The notes beneath the pieces were generated by a model that saw nothing but the letters and a program-made list of their open reading frames with translations, had not been told where the DNA came from and searched no databases. A stretch of DNA of 41,915 bases from positions 1-41,915 of the forward strand of contig NZ_QLLT01000007.1 in assembly GCF_003259315.1 (NCBI RefSeq). Direction: 5' to 3'. Below are positions 1 through 9,653 of the stretch, piece after piece. The translations under genes were made by a program, and so were the position numbers. The DNA comes from Kitasatospora sp. SolWspMP-SS2h. GTDB taxonomy: Bacteria > Actinomycetota > Actinomycetes > Streptomycetales > Streptomycetaceae. Positions within the stretch are counted from its first letter, which is position 1; every line of letters starts with the position of its first letter.

Positions 1-120
1 TGAGCACTCCCACCTCCTTGAGAGGGTAAGGCTCCCAGTAGACGACTGGGTTGATAGGCCGGATATGGAAGCCCTGTGAGGGGTGGAGTTGACCGGTACT
101 AATAGGCCGAGGGCTTGTCC
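1..120 (+). rRNA. 23S ribosomal RNA, 3' end (5' partial)
   Basis: The window opens inside the last domain of a 23S rRNA. The sequence around 80-116 (gttgaccggtactaatagg followed by ccgagggctt) is the conserved 3' terminus of actinobacterial 23S genes. It lies about 80 bp before a 5S gene on the same strand, which is the normal bacterial rrn order. The exact 3' end is approximate; the mature end falls near 115-122. Confidence 0.93.
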
Positions 121-200
121 TCAGTTGCTCGCGTCCACTGTGTTGTTCTGAAACAACGACCCCCACCCCGCCACGGGTGGGCGGTGCACAGTTTCACCGT
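121..200 (+). other. 23S-5S internal transcribed spacer
   Basis: This 80-bp spacer between the two rRNAs contains a small hairpin (GTTGTT at 142-147, loop ctga, AACAAC at 152-157). It also has a C-rich then G-rich tract (159-186) that can pair, as expected for rRNA processing stems. No tRNA is present in the spacer. Confidence 0.7.
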
Positions 201-319
201 GTTTCGGTGGTCATAGCGTGAGGGAAACGCCCGGTTACATTCCGAACCCGGAAGCTAAGCCTCACAGCGCCGATGGTACTGCAGGGGGGACCCTGTGGGA
301 GAGTAGGACGCCGCCGAAC
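201..319 (+). rRNA. 5S ribosomal RNA
   Basis: The segment starts gtttcggtggtcatagcg and ends gacgccgccgaac. It carries the canonical 5S core (ccgaacccggaagctaagcc at 242-261). The ends gtttcggtgg and ccgccgaac pair as helix I. The length of about 119 nt is normal, and the position directly after 23S fits the last gene of an rrn operon. Confidence 0.96.
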
Positions 320-329
320 AATCTTTCAA

Positions 330-365
330 AGAAAGGGCCCCAGCCTCACGGCTGGGGCCCTTTCT
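330..365 (+). terminator. rrn operon terminator
   Basis: A perfect 16-bp stem (330-345 paired with 350-365; arms agaaagggccccagcc and ggctggggccctttct) closes on the 4-nt loop tcac, ten bases after the 5S gene. The stem ends in a T-rich right arm. It probably also stops leftward transcription of the gene ending at 411. Confidence 0.92.
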
Positions 366-410
366 GCATGTCCGGGGCAGGGCACTTCACCCGGCGGAAG
401 GCGAGGTGGT

Positions 411-1235
411 TCATCGGGTGGGGAGGGTGTCGAGGGCGGCGTCGAGTTCGGCGAAGAGGGCGGTGGGGAGGGACTGGCCGTGGCGGGTGGCGAGGGTGGT
501 CCAGAGGCGCTGGCCGAGGGTGCTGGCGGCGCGTAGGGCGGTGGTGAGGGCGTGGGCGTCGGCGGGGGCGGTGGCCGCGCGGAGGGCGGCCGTGGTGGTG
601 GGGGAGAGCTCGTGTTCGGCGGCGCGGGACGGGGTCAGCCAGTGGGCGGTGGAGTTCTCGGCGAGGCGGGCCATCCAGAGGAGGTGGCGGTGGGCGTGGC
701 CGAGGGCGTCCCAGGCGCGGAGGTGTTCGCCGCGGGCGGTCAGGTGGTGGGCGAGGACCAGCCAGTTGACGAGCGGGTCGCAGTGGCGGGTGAGGACGTC
801 GGGGTCGTCGAGGGCGGGGGCGCGGTGCCGGGGGAGGGCCGCGAGGACGGGGGCCAGGGCGCCGCTGCGGTCGACCAGGAGCATGCGGTCGACGGCGGCG
901 CCGCGGGCGGGCCAGGTGGCGACGGTGGGGATGTCGTCGGCGGTGGCGAAGTGGAACTCGCCGCGGACCAGGCCGGGGAAGAAGGCCACGTGGGAGCCGA
1001 ACTCGTTGAGCAGGACGTGGCTGGTCGGCGCGATCGCGGCGCACCACGCGGCCGGGTCGATCTCGGCGCGGCGGCGCGGGGTGAAGAACAGCCAGAACTC
1101 GATGTCGCTGTGGGCGTCCGCCTCGCCGGCGGCGAACGAGCCGTACATCAGGGCGGCGTCCAGGCCGCGGTCGGTTTCGCAGGCGGTGCGGACGCGGGCG
1201 ATCAGTTCTTCTTGGTACAGCACCCGGGCATCCAA
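411..1235 (-). CDS. Lincosamide nucleotidyltransferase-like protein (Lnu(B/F)-type)
   Basis: This 274-residue protein begins with a Pol-beta-superfamily nucleotidyltransferase domain. It has GS at residues 32-33 followed by SDIEF, so the metal ligands would be D44 and E46. The stretch MYGSFAAGE...HSDIEFWLFF and the overall length resemble the Lnu(B)/Lnu(F) lincosamide nucleotidyltransferases, which adenylylate a drug hydroxyl. Many actinobacterial members of this family have unproven substrates, so resistance is a guess. The frame opens with TTG at 1235; a GTG at 1223 is an alternative, and neither has a clear ribosome binding site. The gene lies 57 bp downstream of the DUF58 gene, on the same strand, and may be cotranscribed with it. 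It converges on the rrn terminator. Confidence 0.8.
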   Translation of the reverse strand: MDARVLYQEELIARVRTACETDRGLDAALMYGSFAAGEADAHSDIEFWLFFTPRRRAEIDPAAWCAAIAPTSHVLLNEFGSHVAFFPGLVRGEFHFATADDIPTVATWPARGAAVDRMLLVDRSGALAPVLAALPRHRAPALDDPDVLTRHCDPLVNWLVLAHHLTARGEHLRAWDALGHAHRHLLWMARLAENSTAHWLTPSRAAEHELSPTTTAALRAATAPADAHALTTALRAASTLGQRLWTTLATRHGQSLPTALFAELDAALDTLPTR

Positions 1236-1292
1236 GCAACCGCGGGCGGGGACGGCAACGCGGTTTTCGACGGAGGCGGGGGAGACGGGTGG

Positions 1293-2606
1293 TCAGAGGC
1301 GGCCGGCGGCCTTGAGGGCGAGGTAGGCGTCGGCGAGGGCGGGGGCGACGGTCTCGGGTGGGGCGTCCAGGACGGTGACGCCGCGGCGGGTGAGGAGGTC
1401 GGCGGTGCGGCGGCGGTCGGCGCGGGTCTGTTCGGCGGCGGCGGCGCCGTAGACGTCGCGGACGGTGGTGCGGGGGGCGCGGGCGAGTTCGTCCAGGCGG
1501 GGGTCGGCGACGGAGGCGAGGACGACCTCGTGGCGCTTGGTGAGGAGGGGGAGTCGGGGGAGCAGCGACTCCTGGATCTGGTGCGCGTCGAGGCCGGTGA
1601 GCAGGACGATCAGGGAGCGCTGCGGGGCCATCCGCAGGGCGGTGGAGGTGAGGGCGCGCAGGTCGGTCTCGATCAGGGCGGGTTCGAGCAGGGCCATCGC
1701 CTCGGTGAAGGCGGGGAGCACCTCGGCGGGGGAGCGTCCGGCGACGGCGGCGCGGCGGTGGCGGTCGTGGGCGAGCAGGTCGACCCGGTCGCCGGCCTTG
1801 GTGGCGAGGGCGGTGAGCAGCAGGGCGGCGTCCAGGGCGGCGTCCAGGCGGGGGGCGTCGCCGACCCGGCCGGCGGAGGTGCGGCCGGTGTCGAGGACGA
1901 TCAGGACGTGCCGGTCGCGTTCGGGGCGCCAGGTGCGGACGGCGACGGTGCTGCGGCGGGCGCTGGCCCGCCAGTCGATGGAGCGGACGTCGTCGCCGGG
2001 GAGGTACTCGCGCAGGGAGTCGAACTCGGTGCCCTGGCCGCGGGTCAGGACGGAGGTGCGGCCGTCGAGTTCGCGCAGCCGGGAGAGGCGGGAGGGGAGG
2101 TGCTTGCGGCTGGTGAAGGGCGGCAGGGCGCGGATGCGGCAGGGGGCGTCCAGGGTGGCCTGGCGGCCGGCCAGGCCGAGCGGGCCGAGGGAGCGGACGG
2201 TGACCTGGCCGGCGTGGTGGTCGCCGCGCCGGGTGGGGGCGAGCGGGGTGGTGAGGCGGCGGCGCTCGCCGGCGGGGACGGTGACGGTGTGCCGGGAGGC
2301 GGCGTACGCGGTGCCGGGGGCCCAGGCGGCGGGGTACCAGGCGTCGCGGACCAGGGCGCGCAGCGGGCGGCCGGAGGGGTTGGTGACGAGCAGGTCGACG
2401 CTGGTGGGTTCGCCGAGGCGGACGGTGGGGGCGCCGGAGCGTTCCAGGCGCAGGCGGCGGACCGGGGCGGCGAGCAGCAGGTCGGCGGCGACGGCGGCGA
2501 GCAGGGGCAGCACGACCGCGCCGATGCCCGTCCAGGAGGGCAGGGCCAGTCCCACCAGGAGGGCGCCGAGGGCGGCGACGAGGGCCGTTCGGCCGGTCAG
2601 GGCCAT
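1293..2606 (-). CDS. DUF58 domain protein
   Basis: This 437-residue protein has two adjacent N-terminal hydrophobic segments (about residues 5-45). A beta-rich segment follows, then the DUF58 signature [18 protein letters not shown] and a von Willebrand A-like region ([14 protein letters not shown]). DUF58 proteins are membrane-anchored partners of MoxR AAA+ ATPases; their biochemical role is poorly known, and links to complex assembly or cell-envelope stress are proposed. The ATG at 2606 lies 67 bp after the MoxR stop in the same direction. Together with DUF4350 and DUF4129 genes upstream it forms the usual actinobacterial MoxR operon. Confidence 0.9.
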   Translation of the reverse strand: MALTGRTALVAALGALLVGLALPSWTGIGAVVLPLLAAVAADLLLAAPVRRLRLERSGAPTVRLGEPTSVDLLVTNPSGRPLRALVRDAWYPAAWAPGTAYAASRHTVTVPAGERRRLTTPLAPTRRGDHHAGQVTVRSLGPLGLAGRQATLDAPCRIRALPPFTSRKHLPSRLSRLRELDGRTSVLTRGQGTEFDSLREYLPGDDVRSIDWRASARRSTVAVRTWRPERDRHVLIVLDTGRTSAGRVGDAPRLDAALDAALLLTALATKAGDRVDLLAHDRHRRAAVAGRSPAEVLPAFTEAMALLEPALIETDLRALTSTALRMAPQRSLIVLLTGLDAHQIQESLLPRLPLLTKRHEVVLASVADPRLDELARAPRTTVRDVYGAAAAEQTRADRRRTADLLTRRGVTVLDAPPETVAPALADAYLALKAAGRL

Positions 2607-2673
2607 GGGGTGCTGGCTCGCTTTCTGGGGGTGGGGGCGGCGGTGGGCCGGGGTGGTGCCCGGCCCGGGCGGG

Positions 2674-3668
<995 letters not shown>

Positions 3669-3690
<22 letters not shown>

Positions 3691-4910
3691 TCCATGTCGT
3701 CGAGGTCGTCGGCGAGCCGCAGCAGCGCGGCGTCGTCGGTGGGGGCCGGGCCGTACAGCAGGTGCTGGAGGTCGGCGGCGGGGCGGCCGAGCCGGGCGGC
3801 GGCGGCCTCGGTGAGGGCGGCCGGGTCCGGGTCCCCGGTGGTGTGCGGGAGGCCGAGGGCGGTGGCGGCCCGGTGGCGGGCGGCGCGGCGCAGCGTCTCG
3901 GCGGCGTGGCCGCGGGCGTTCGCCCGGTGGTAGAGCCGGGCGCGGCCCTCGGTGGTCTCGGAGGCGCGGACCACGGCGGGCAGCCGTTCGGTGAGCACCG
4001 GGCCGAGGCGGCGGCCGCGCCAGAGGGCGGCGAGCAGGCCGGCCACGGCGAGTTGCAGGGTGCCCCAGTACCAGCCGGCGGGGATGAAGTCGCCCAGGGT
4101 CCGGGGCTGTTCGGGGGCGGCGTAGTCGTTCGGGCCGAGGGTCTGCCAGACCAGGTGCGGGTCGGTGCCGAGCAGGCCGAGGGCGAGGGCGGCGTTCCCC
4201 TCGTGGTCGAGCTGTCCGTTGGTGAGCGGGGCGCCGGTGCCCAGGGCGATCACCTGCTGGTCGCCGAGGGTGCGGCTGACCAGCAGGTGGTGTCCGGCCG
4301 CGGGGTAGCAGCCGGTGTCGCCGGGGCGGCCCTGGTAGCTCCGGCCGCCGAGGGTGGCGGTGCCGGCCCGGGCGGCCTCGGGCAGCGGGCAGGACGGGGC
4401 GACGGGGAGGGTGGTGCCGCTGCCGGAGAGCGCGTCGACGCCGGGGGCGAAGGCGTTCAGGGCCGGCTGGTCGGGGGCGATCAGGACGAGGCGGCTGCGG
4501 CGGCCGGGGGTGAGCGCGGCGAGGGCGGCGAGGTCGCGGTAGGCGAGTTCGCCGGGGCGGGTGAGAACGAGGGTGGTGTCGTCGGCGCGCAGGGCGGCGG
4601 CGAGTTCGGCGGGGCCGGCGGCGGTGCGGGAGTCGATGCCGTGCTGCCGCAGCAGCTGGTCGGCGGCGCGGGTGCCGTCGGGGTCGCCGGAGCGCGGGTC
4701 GAGCGGGTCGTGGGCGGAGCTGCCGGGGATGCCGGCGACCAGGGTGCCGACCAGGGCCAGGACCAGGGCGGCCAGCAGCCACCAGCGGGAGCGCCGCCAC
4801 AGCGCGCCCAGGCGGCTGCGGGGGGCCGGCCCGGCCGGTCCGGCGGACGGCGGGGCGGCGGGGTCGTCGGCGGGCTCGGCGGTGGCGGGTGGCGGGGCGG
4901 TGGTGGTCAT
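3669..4910 (-). CDS. DUF4350 domain membrane protein
   Basis: This 413-residue protein has a Pro/Ala-rich cytoplasmic N-terminus and a transmembrane segment near residues 43-62. A DUF4350-like domain ([14 protein letters not shown] onward) resembles the ThuA/GATase-like fold that precedes many MoxR genes. A second transmembrane helix ([15 protein letters not shown]) precedes a helical cytoplasmic tail. The start at 4910 overlaps the stop of the DUF4129 gene by 4 bp (ATGA), which supports this start over the longer open frame reaching 5318. It belongs to the leftward MoxR operon. No enzymatic function is known. Confidence 0.88.
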
Positions 4911-5584
4911 GCGGTTCCTCCGCCGGCCGGGACGGGCGTGGGGCGGGTGCGCCCGAGGGCGTGGTCGAGGTCGGCGAGCAGCCGGTAGGCGCGTTCGTCG
5001 GCGGGGTGGTCGCCGAACGCGATGTCGTCGAACAGCCGTGCCGCGGAGGCGAGTTCGGTGGCGTGCCGGGGCAGGGCGCGGCCTGCTTCGGCGGCGGCCT
5101 CGCCGGCGGTGCGGCCGGGCCGGGGGGAGAGCACGGTGCGTTCCTCCAGCCCGCGGACCAGGGCGCGCATCTGGTCGCGGACGGCGTCGGCCCAGGCGCC
5201 GGCGGCGGCGTGCGCGGCGGCGTCGGCGCGGTACCGGGCGGCGCTGCGCGGCCCTTCGGCGCCGGCGAACAGGGTGCCGGTGGAGCGGGCCGCCCGGCGG
5301 GGCGCGCCGTAGCGCCACCAGGCCAGGCCGGCCAGGGCCAGCAGGACGACCAGCAGCACGACGAGCGCGGCGTTGCCGCCGCCGCCGAGCGGTGCGGCGA
5401 AGCCGTCGAAGGCCCGGCCGATCCGGTCGCCGATCCAGTCCGTGACGCGTTCGACGACGCCGGGGTCGTGCTGGTGGTAGACGGCCTTGCGGAGCTCCTC
5501 GTGCGCGGCGTCGCGGGCCGCGTCGCGCGGTACGTCGACGGGGGCGCCGTCCGCGAGCAGCGTCCCCTCCCCCCTGGTCCCCAT
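4907..5584 (-). CDS. DUF4129 domain protein
   Basis: This 225-residue protein has an amphipathic N-terminal part (DAAHEELRKAVYHQHDPGVVERVTDWIGDRI). One transmembrane helix follows (about residues 70-92, AALVVLLVVLLALAGLAWW), then a C-terminal helical domain with the DUF4129 pattern (AVRDQMRALVRGLEER...RPGRTAGEAAAEA). The family is found in MoxR/DUF58/DUF4350 operons, as here. The ATG at 5584 is preceded by a G-rich site (gggggt) and lies 4 bp after the upstream stop. The function is unknown; a membrane role alongside the MoxR system is inferred from context. Confidence 0.88.
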   Translation of the reverse strand: MGTRGEGTLLADGAPVDVPRDAARDAAHEELRKAVYHQHDPGVVERVTDWIGDRIGRAFDGFAAPLGGGGNAALVVLLVVLLALAGLAWWRYGAPRRAARSTGTLFAGAEGPRSAARYRADAAAHAAAGAWADAVRDQMRALVRGLEERTVLSPRPGRTAGEAAAEAGRALPRHATELASAARLFDDIAFGDHPADERAYRLLADLDHALGRTRPTPVPAGGGTA

Positions 5585-5588
5585 CCGG

Positions 5589-6647
5589 TCAGACCCCCGA
5601 GGGGGCGGGCGCGGCGGCCCGGTCGGGGCCGGGTCGGTCGACGGCGCCGGTGAGTTCGAGGTCGAGCGCCTCGCGGCGGATCCGCCGGTCGGCGTAGACC
5701 AGGGCGAACAGGGCGCCGGCCAGCGGGACGGTGACGGTGTGGGCGAGGGTGCCGCCGACCGCGGTGACGGCGATGCCGACGGTGGCGTCGGTGTCGTCGC
5801 TGCCGAAGCCGTCGGAGAGGCCGACGACCAGGTCGGCGACCAGCCGGCCGGGGAGGAGCAGCACCTCGGTGAGGAAGTACAGGCAGATCGAGAACACCAG
5901 CAGCAGGGCGAAGACCCGCCACCAGGCGCCGCGGACCAGCCGCCAGGAGCGCTTGAGGGCGTGGCCGACGGACTGCTTCTCCAGCATCAGCGCGGGCAGG
6001 GCGAGCAGCAGCCGCACCGAGAGCCAGACCGCGGGCAGCGGGGCGAGGACCAGCAGGACCAGCCAGCCGGGCTGGTCGGTGGCGGCGGCCAGCAGGGCCA
6101 GCAGGCCGACCGGGACGGCGAGCGCGCCGATCAGGACGGCGGCCACCAGCAGGTACAGGCCGAGCAGCCGGCCGAGCCGGGGGCGGACCTGGGCCCAGGC
6201 CGCCCGGAGCGTGGTGTCCCGGCCGGTGAGGGCGTTGCCGACGACGGGGGCGAGCAGTCCGGCGGCCAGGACGCTGACCAGGGCGGCGACCGGGCGGGTG
6301 AAGAACGAGGAGAACGCCGCCTCGACGTCGGTGCCGTTGAGGTGGATCCACCAGTCGACGCCGGCCTGGACGAGTTCGACGACCGCGCCGAGGCCCAGGC
6401 CGAGCCCGAACGCGGCCCGCCAGTTGCGGCGGACCAGCGCGAACGCACCGTCCATCAGCTCGCCGAAGCCGAGCGGCCGCAGCGGGATCAGCGGGGTGCC
6501 CGGGAGGGCGGGGGCGGCCTCCGCCGGGGCGGGGGTCGCGGGGGCGCCGGGAGCGAGGGCGGCGGTGGCGGCCGGGTGGCCGGTTCCCGCGGTGCCGGGC
6601 GGTGGCTCAGGAGAACCGGGTGGGGTCCAGCCCGGGGTCTCGGTCAT
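5589..6647 (-). CDS. Membrane protein with glycerophosphodiesterase-type membrane domain
   Basis: This 352-residue integral membrane protein has a Pro/Ala-rich N-terminus (about 55 residues). It is followed by IPLRPLGFGELMDGAFALVRRNWRAAFGL, typical of the DUF7544/DUF7847-like 'glycerophosphoryl diester phosphodiesterase membrane domain' proteins of actinobacteria. Five to six hydrophobic segments follow. These proteins carry no phosphodiesterase catalytic domain, and none is visible here. The start at 6647 is chosen because AGGAG lies 8 bp upstream; an in-frame ATG at 6668 lacks such a site. It is the first gene of the leftward operon and is divergent from mtrA. Confidence 0.87.
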   Translation of the reverse strand: MTETPGWTPPGSPEPPPGTAGTGHPAATAALAPGAPATPAPAEAAPALPGTPLIPLRPLGFGELMDGAFALVRRNWRAAFGLGLGLGAVVELVQAGVDWWIHLNGTDVEAAFSSFFTRPVAALVSVLAAGLLAPVVGNALTGRDTTLRAAWAQVRPRLGRLLGLYLLVAAVLIGALAVPVGLLALLAAATDQPGWLVLLVLAPLPAVWLSVRLLLALPALMLEKQSVGHALKRSWRLVRGAWWRVFALLLVFSICLYFLTEVLLLPGRLVADLVVGLSDGFGSDDTDATVGIAVTAVGGTLAHTVTVPLAGALFALVYADRRIRREALDLELTGAVDRPGPDRAAAPAPSGV

Positions 6648-6873
6648 CGAGGCTCCTCGTCGGGGCACCCTGGCTCGGGTGCTTCGGGGTGCTTATCGTG
6701 CCACGGTGCGCACGCGCACCCCAGGGGTGTCCCGTTGCTGATCCACAACGGTCCGGCCGAGGACCCCGGGTCACGGCCTTTGCGATGGTATGACTGCTTC
6801 GGCGGGGGGTCGGGGCGCGGTACGGCGGGGCCGTGCGGCGCAGGTCACATTCGGGTGATGAGAAGATGGAGAC

Positions 6874-7551
6874 ATGAAGGGACGCGTCCTCGTCGTCGAT
6901 GACGACACCGCACTGGCCGAGATGCTCGGCATCGTGCTGCGGGGTGAAGGTTTTGAGCCGTTTTTCGTCGCTGACGGGGACAAGGCGCTGGCCGCCTTCC
7001 GGGAGACCAAGCCGGACCTCGTCCTGCTGGACCTGATGCTGCCCGGACGGGACGGCATCGACGTCTGCCGGCAGATCCGGGCCGAGTCGGGCATCCCGAT
7101 CGTCATGCTGACCGCGAAGACCGACACGGTCGACATCGTGGTCGGCCTGGAGTCGGGCGCGGACGACTACGTGACCAAGCCGTTCAAGCCCAAGGAACTG
7201 GTCGCCCGGGTGCGGGCCCGGCTGCGCCGGGCCGAGGAGCCCACCCCGGAGCAGCTGACCATCGGGGACCTGGTGATCGACGTCGCCGGGCACTCCGTCA
7301 AGCGCGAGGGCCGCGGCATCCCGCTGACCCCGCTGGAGTTCGACCTGCTGGTCGCGCTGGCCCGCAAGCCCTGGCAGGTGTTCACCCGCGAGGTGCTGCT
7401 GGAGCAGGTCTGGGGCTACCGGCACGCGGCCGACACCCGGCTGGTCAACGTCCACGTGCAGCGCCTGCGCTCCAAGATCGAGAAGGACCCGGAGCGTCCG
7501 GAGATCGTGGTCACCGTGCGCGGCGTCGGGTACAAGGCCGGGCCCAGCTGA
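6874..7551 (+). CDS. mtrA: Two-component response regulator MtrA
   Basis: This 225-residue OmpR/PhoB-family regulator has acidic residues at 9-11, phospho-acceptor D53 (LVLLDLMLP) and K102 (TKPFKPKEL). A C-terminal winged helix starts near residue 125 and contains LTPLEFDLLVALARKPWQVFTREVLLEQVWGY. Sequence and gene order (mtrA-mtrB-lpqB) identify MtrA, which in actinobacteria controls cell-wall, division and, in Streptomyces, developmental and antibiotic genes. GGAG lies just before the ATG. The 226 bp separating it from the divergent operon should hold its promoter, but I could not assign one confidently. Confidence 0.97.
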   Translation: MKGRVLVVDDDTALAEMLGIVLRGEGFEPFFVADGDKALAAFRETKPDLVLLDLMLPGRDGIDVCRQIRAESGIPIVMLTAKTDTVDIVVGLESGADDYVTKPFKPKELVARVRARLRRAEEPTPEQLTIGDLVIDVAGHSVKREGRGIPLTPLEFDLLVALARKPWQVFTREVLLEQVWGYRHAADTRLVNVHVQRLRSKIEKDPERPEIVVTVRGVGYKAGPS

Positions 7552-7553
7552 GG

Positions 7554-9653
7554 ATGAGCGAGGCGAGGGCTGACGGCTCCCCGGCGGAGGAGCACTCCGG
7601 CGGGGAGCCCGCGGTGCGCGGCGACGTGCTGAGTTCCACCACCGGCCGGCCGCGCCGGCGGTGGTGGGCGGCGCTGTTCGCGCCCGTGGTCCGCCCGTTC
7701 CGGCATCCGGTGGGCCGGCTGCTGGCGCTGTACCGCCGCTCGATCCAGCTGCGGGTGGTCGCGACGACCCTGCTGCTGTCCTTCGTGGTGGTGCTGGTGC
7801 TCGGCGTGGTGGTGGTCGCCCAGGTGCGCACCGGCCTGCTGGAGACCAAGCAGAAGTCCGCCCACGGGCAGGCCCTCGGCGGTTTCCAGATCGAGCAGGA
7901 CAAGATCAACGAAGCGATCAACCTGCAGAACAAGGGCGGCGCCACCGTCGACCCGACCCGCGACCAGATCAACGCCTGGCTGACCAAGCAGGTCTCCGAC
8001 CTGGCCTCCGGCGGCGCCGGCGTCTACTCGGTGATCGCGCTCGCCCCCGGCGGCCAGCAGGCCAGCGCCTCCAGCGCCGACCTGCGCGGCGCCCGCTACT
8101 CCGGCTCGATCCTCCCCGACTCGATCACCCCCGCGCTGCGCGCCCAGGTCGCCGCCGACCAGGCCAACCCGCAGGAGCAGCAGGTCAGGCTGCACCGCGC
8201 CCCGGACAGCCAGGCCAAGCCGGACGACGACAAGGGCCTGGCGATCGGCAAGCAGTTCACCGGCCCGGACGGCAACCCGTACCAGCTCTACTACGTCTTC
8301 TCCTTCTACCAGGAGACCTCCACCCTCAACCTGGTGATCGGCACCCTGGCCACCGCCGGGCTGTTCCTGGTGATCCTGCTCGGCTGCATCGCCTGGGTGG
8401 TGGTCCGCCAGGTCGTCACGCCGGTGCGGATGGCCGCCGGGATCTCCGAGCGGCTCGCCGCCGGGCACTTCGACGAGCGGATGAAGGTCACCGGCACCGA
8501 CGACATCGCCCGGCTCGGCGAGTCGTTCAACCGGATGGCCAACGGCCTGCAGGCGCAGATCCGCAAGCTGGAGGAGCTGTCCCGGGTGCAGCGCCGGTTC
8601 GTCTCGGACGTCTCGCACGAGCTGCGCACCCCGCTGACCACCGTCCGGATGGCCGCCGACCTGATCTACGACAGCCGCGAGGACCTGGACCCGATGGCGG
8701 CCCGCTCCGCCGAGCTGCTCCAGGACCAGCTGGACCGCTTCGAGTCGCTGCTCGCCGACCTGCTGGAGATCAGCCGGTTCGACGCGGGCGCGGCGATCCT
8801 GGACGCCGAACCGGTCGACCTGCGGGACATCGTGACCCGGGTGGTGGAGGCCGCCGACCCGCTGGCCCGGGCCAAGGGCAGCGCGGTGCTGATCCGCGGC
8901 GCCGAGAACCCGGTGCTCGCCGAGGTCGACGGCCGCCGGATCGAGCGCATCCTGCGCAACCTGGTGGTCAACGCGCTGGAGCACGGCGAGGGCCGGGACG
9001 TGGTGATCCGGCTCGGCTCCGCCGAGGGCGCGGTCGCCGTCGGCGTGCGCGACTACGGCATCGGCCTCAAGCCGGGCGAGGCGTCCCGGGTGTTCCACCG
9101 CTTCTGGCGGGCCGACCCGTCCCGGGTGCGGACCACCGGCGGCACCGGCCTGGGCCTGTCCATCGCGGTCGAGGACGCCCACCTGCACGGCGGCTGGCTG
9201 CAGGCCTGGGGCGAGCCCGGCGGCGGCTCGCACTTCCGGCTGACCCTGCCGCGCACCCGCGGCGGCGAGATCTCCCGGGCCCCGTTCCGGCTGGAGCCGG
9301 AGGACTCCCGCTACAACCGCGGGATGTCCTCGGCCGGCGCCCCCTACCGCCGCACCGCGCGCGGCACGGCCGCGCTGCCCGGCGGCGAGTCCACCGCCGT
9401 CCCGGAGACCCCGGACACCGACCGGCACGCCTTCGGCTCCGGCATCGGCGGCGTGCTCAGCATCGGCCCCGGCCTGGGCCGGCCCGCCGCCGCCCCGGTC
9501 TCCGACCCGTCGGACGTCACGGGCTACGGCGCCACCGGCGCGCAGATCGTGGTCGACCGGGCCCGGCCGACCCAGCCGGGCCCGCCCGCACCGGACGGCG
9601 CCGACACCGACCAGAAGGGGACCGCCGGTGCGCAGGACCGACAGGACGGCTGA
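7554..9653 (+). CDS. mtrB: Sensor histidine kinase MtrB
   Basis: This 699-residue membrane kinase starts 3 bp after mtrA. The first transmembrane helix lies near residues 66-85 and the second near 257-283, with an extracytoplasmic sensor region between. A HAMP linker follows, then the H-box with the phospho-accepting H355 (SDVSHELRTPLTTVR). The ATPase domain has N-box RNLVVNALEHGEG and GTGLGLSIA. About 130 residues of Gly/Pro/Ala-rich, probably disordered tail follow the kinase domain, a feature of streptomycete MtrB. It phosphorylates MtrA, and in mycobacteria LpqB modulates its activity. Confidence 0.97.
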   Translation: MSEARADGSPAEEHSGGEPAVRGDVLSSTTGRPRRRWWAALFAPVVRPFRHPVGRLLALYRRSIQLRVVATTLLLSFVVVLVLGVVVVAQVRTGLLETKQKSAHGQALGGFQIEQDKINEAINLQNKGGATVDPTRDQINAWLTKQVSDLASGGAGVYSVIALAPGGQQASASSADLRGARYSGSILPDSITPALRAQVAADQANPQEQQVRLHRAPDSQAKPDDDKGLAIGKQFTGPDGNPYQLYYVFSFYQETSTLNLVIGTLATAGLFLVILLGCIAWVVVRQVVTPVRMAAGISERLAAGHFDERMKVTGTDDIARLGESFNRMANGLQAQIRKLEELSRVQRRFVSDVSHELRTPLTTVRMAADLIYDSREDLDPMAARSAELLQDQLDRFESLLADLLEISRFDAGAAILDAEPVDLRDIVTRVVEAADPLARAKGSAVLIRGAENPVLAEVDGRRIERILRNLVVNALEHGEGRDVVIRLGSAEGAVAVGVRDYGIGLKPGEASRVFHRFWRADPSRVRTTGGTGLGLSIAVEDAHLHGGWLQAWGEPGGGSHFRLTLPRTRGGEISRAPFRLEPEDSRYNRGMSSAGAPYRRTARGTAALPGGESTAVPETPDTDRHAFGSGIGGVLSIGPGLGRPAAAPVSDPSDVTGYGATGAQIVVDRARPTQPGPPAPDGADTDQKGTAGAQDRQDG

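Noticed and set aside
121..200. tRNA in the 23S-5S spacer
   Set aside because: Only a short hairpin and a C/G-rich pairable tract are present; there is no cloverleaf or anticodon arm.
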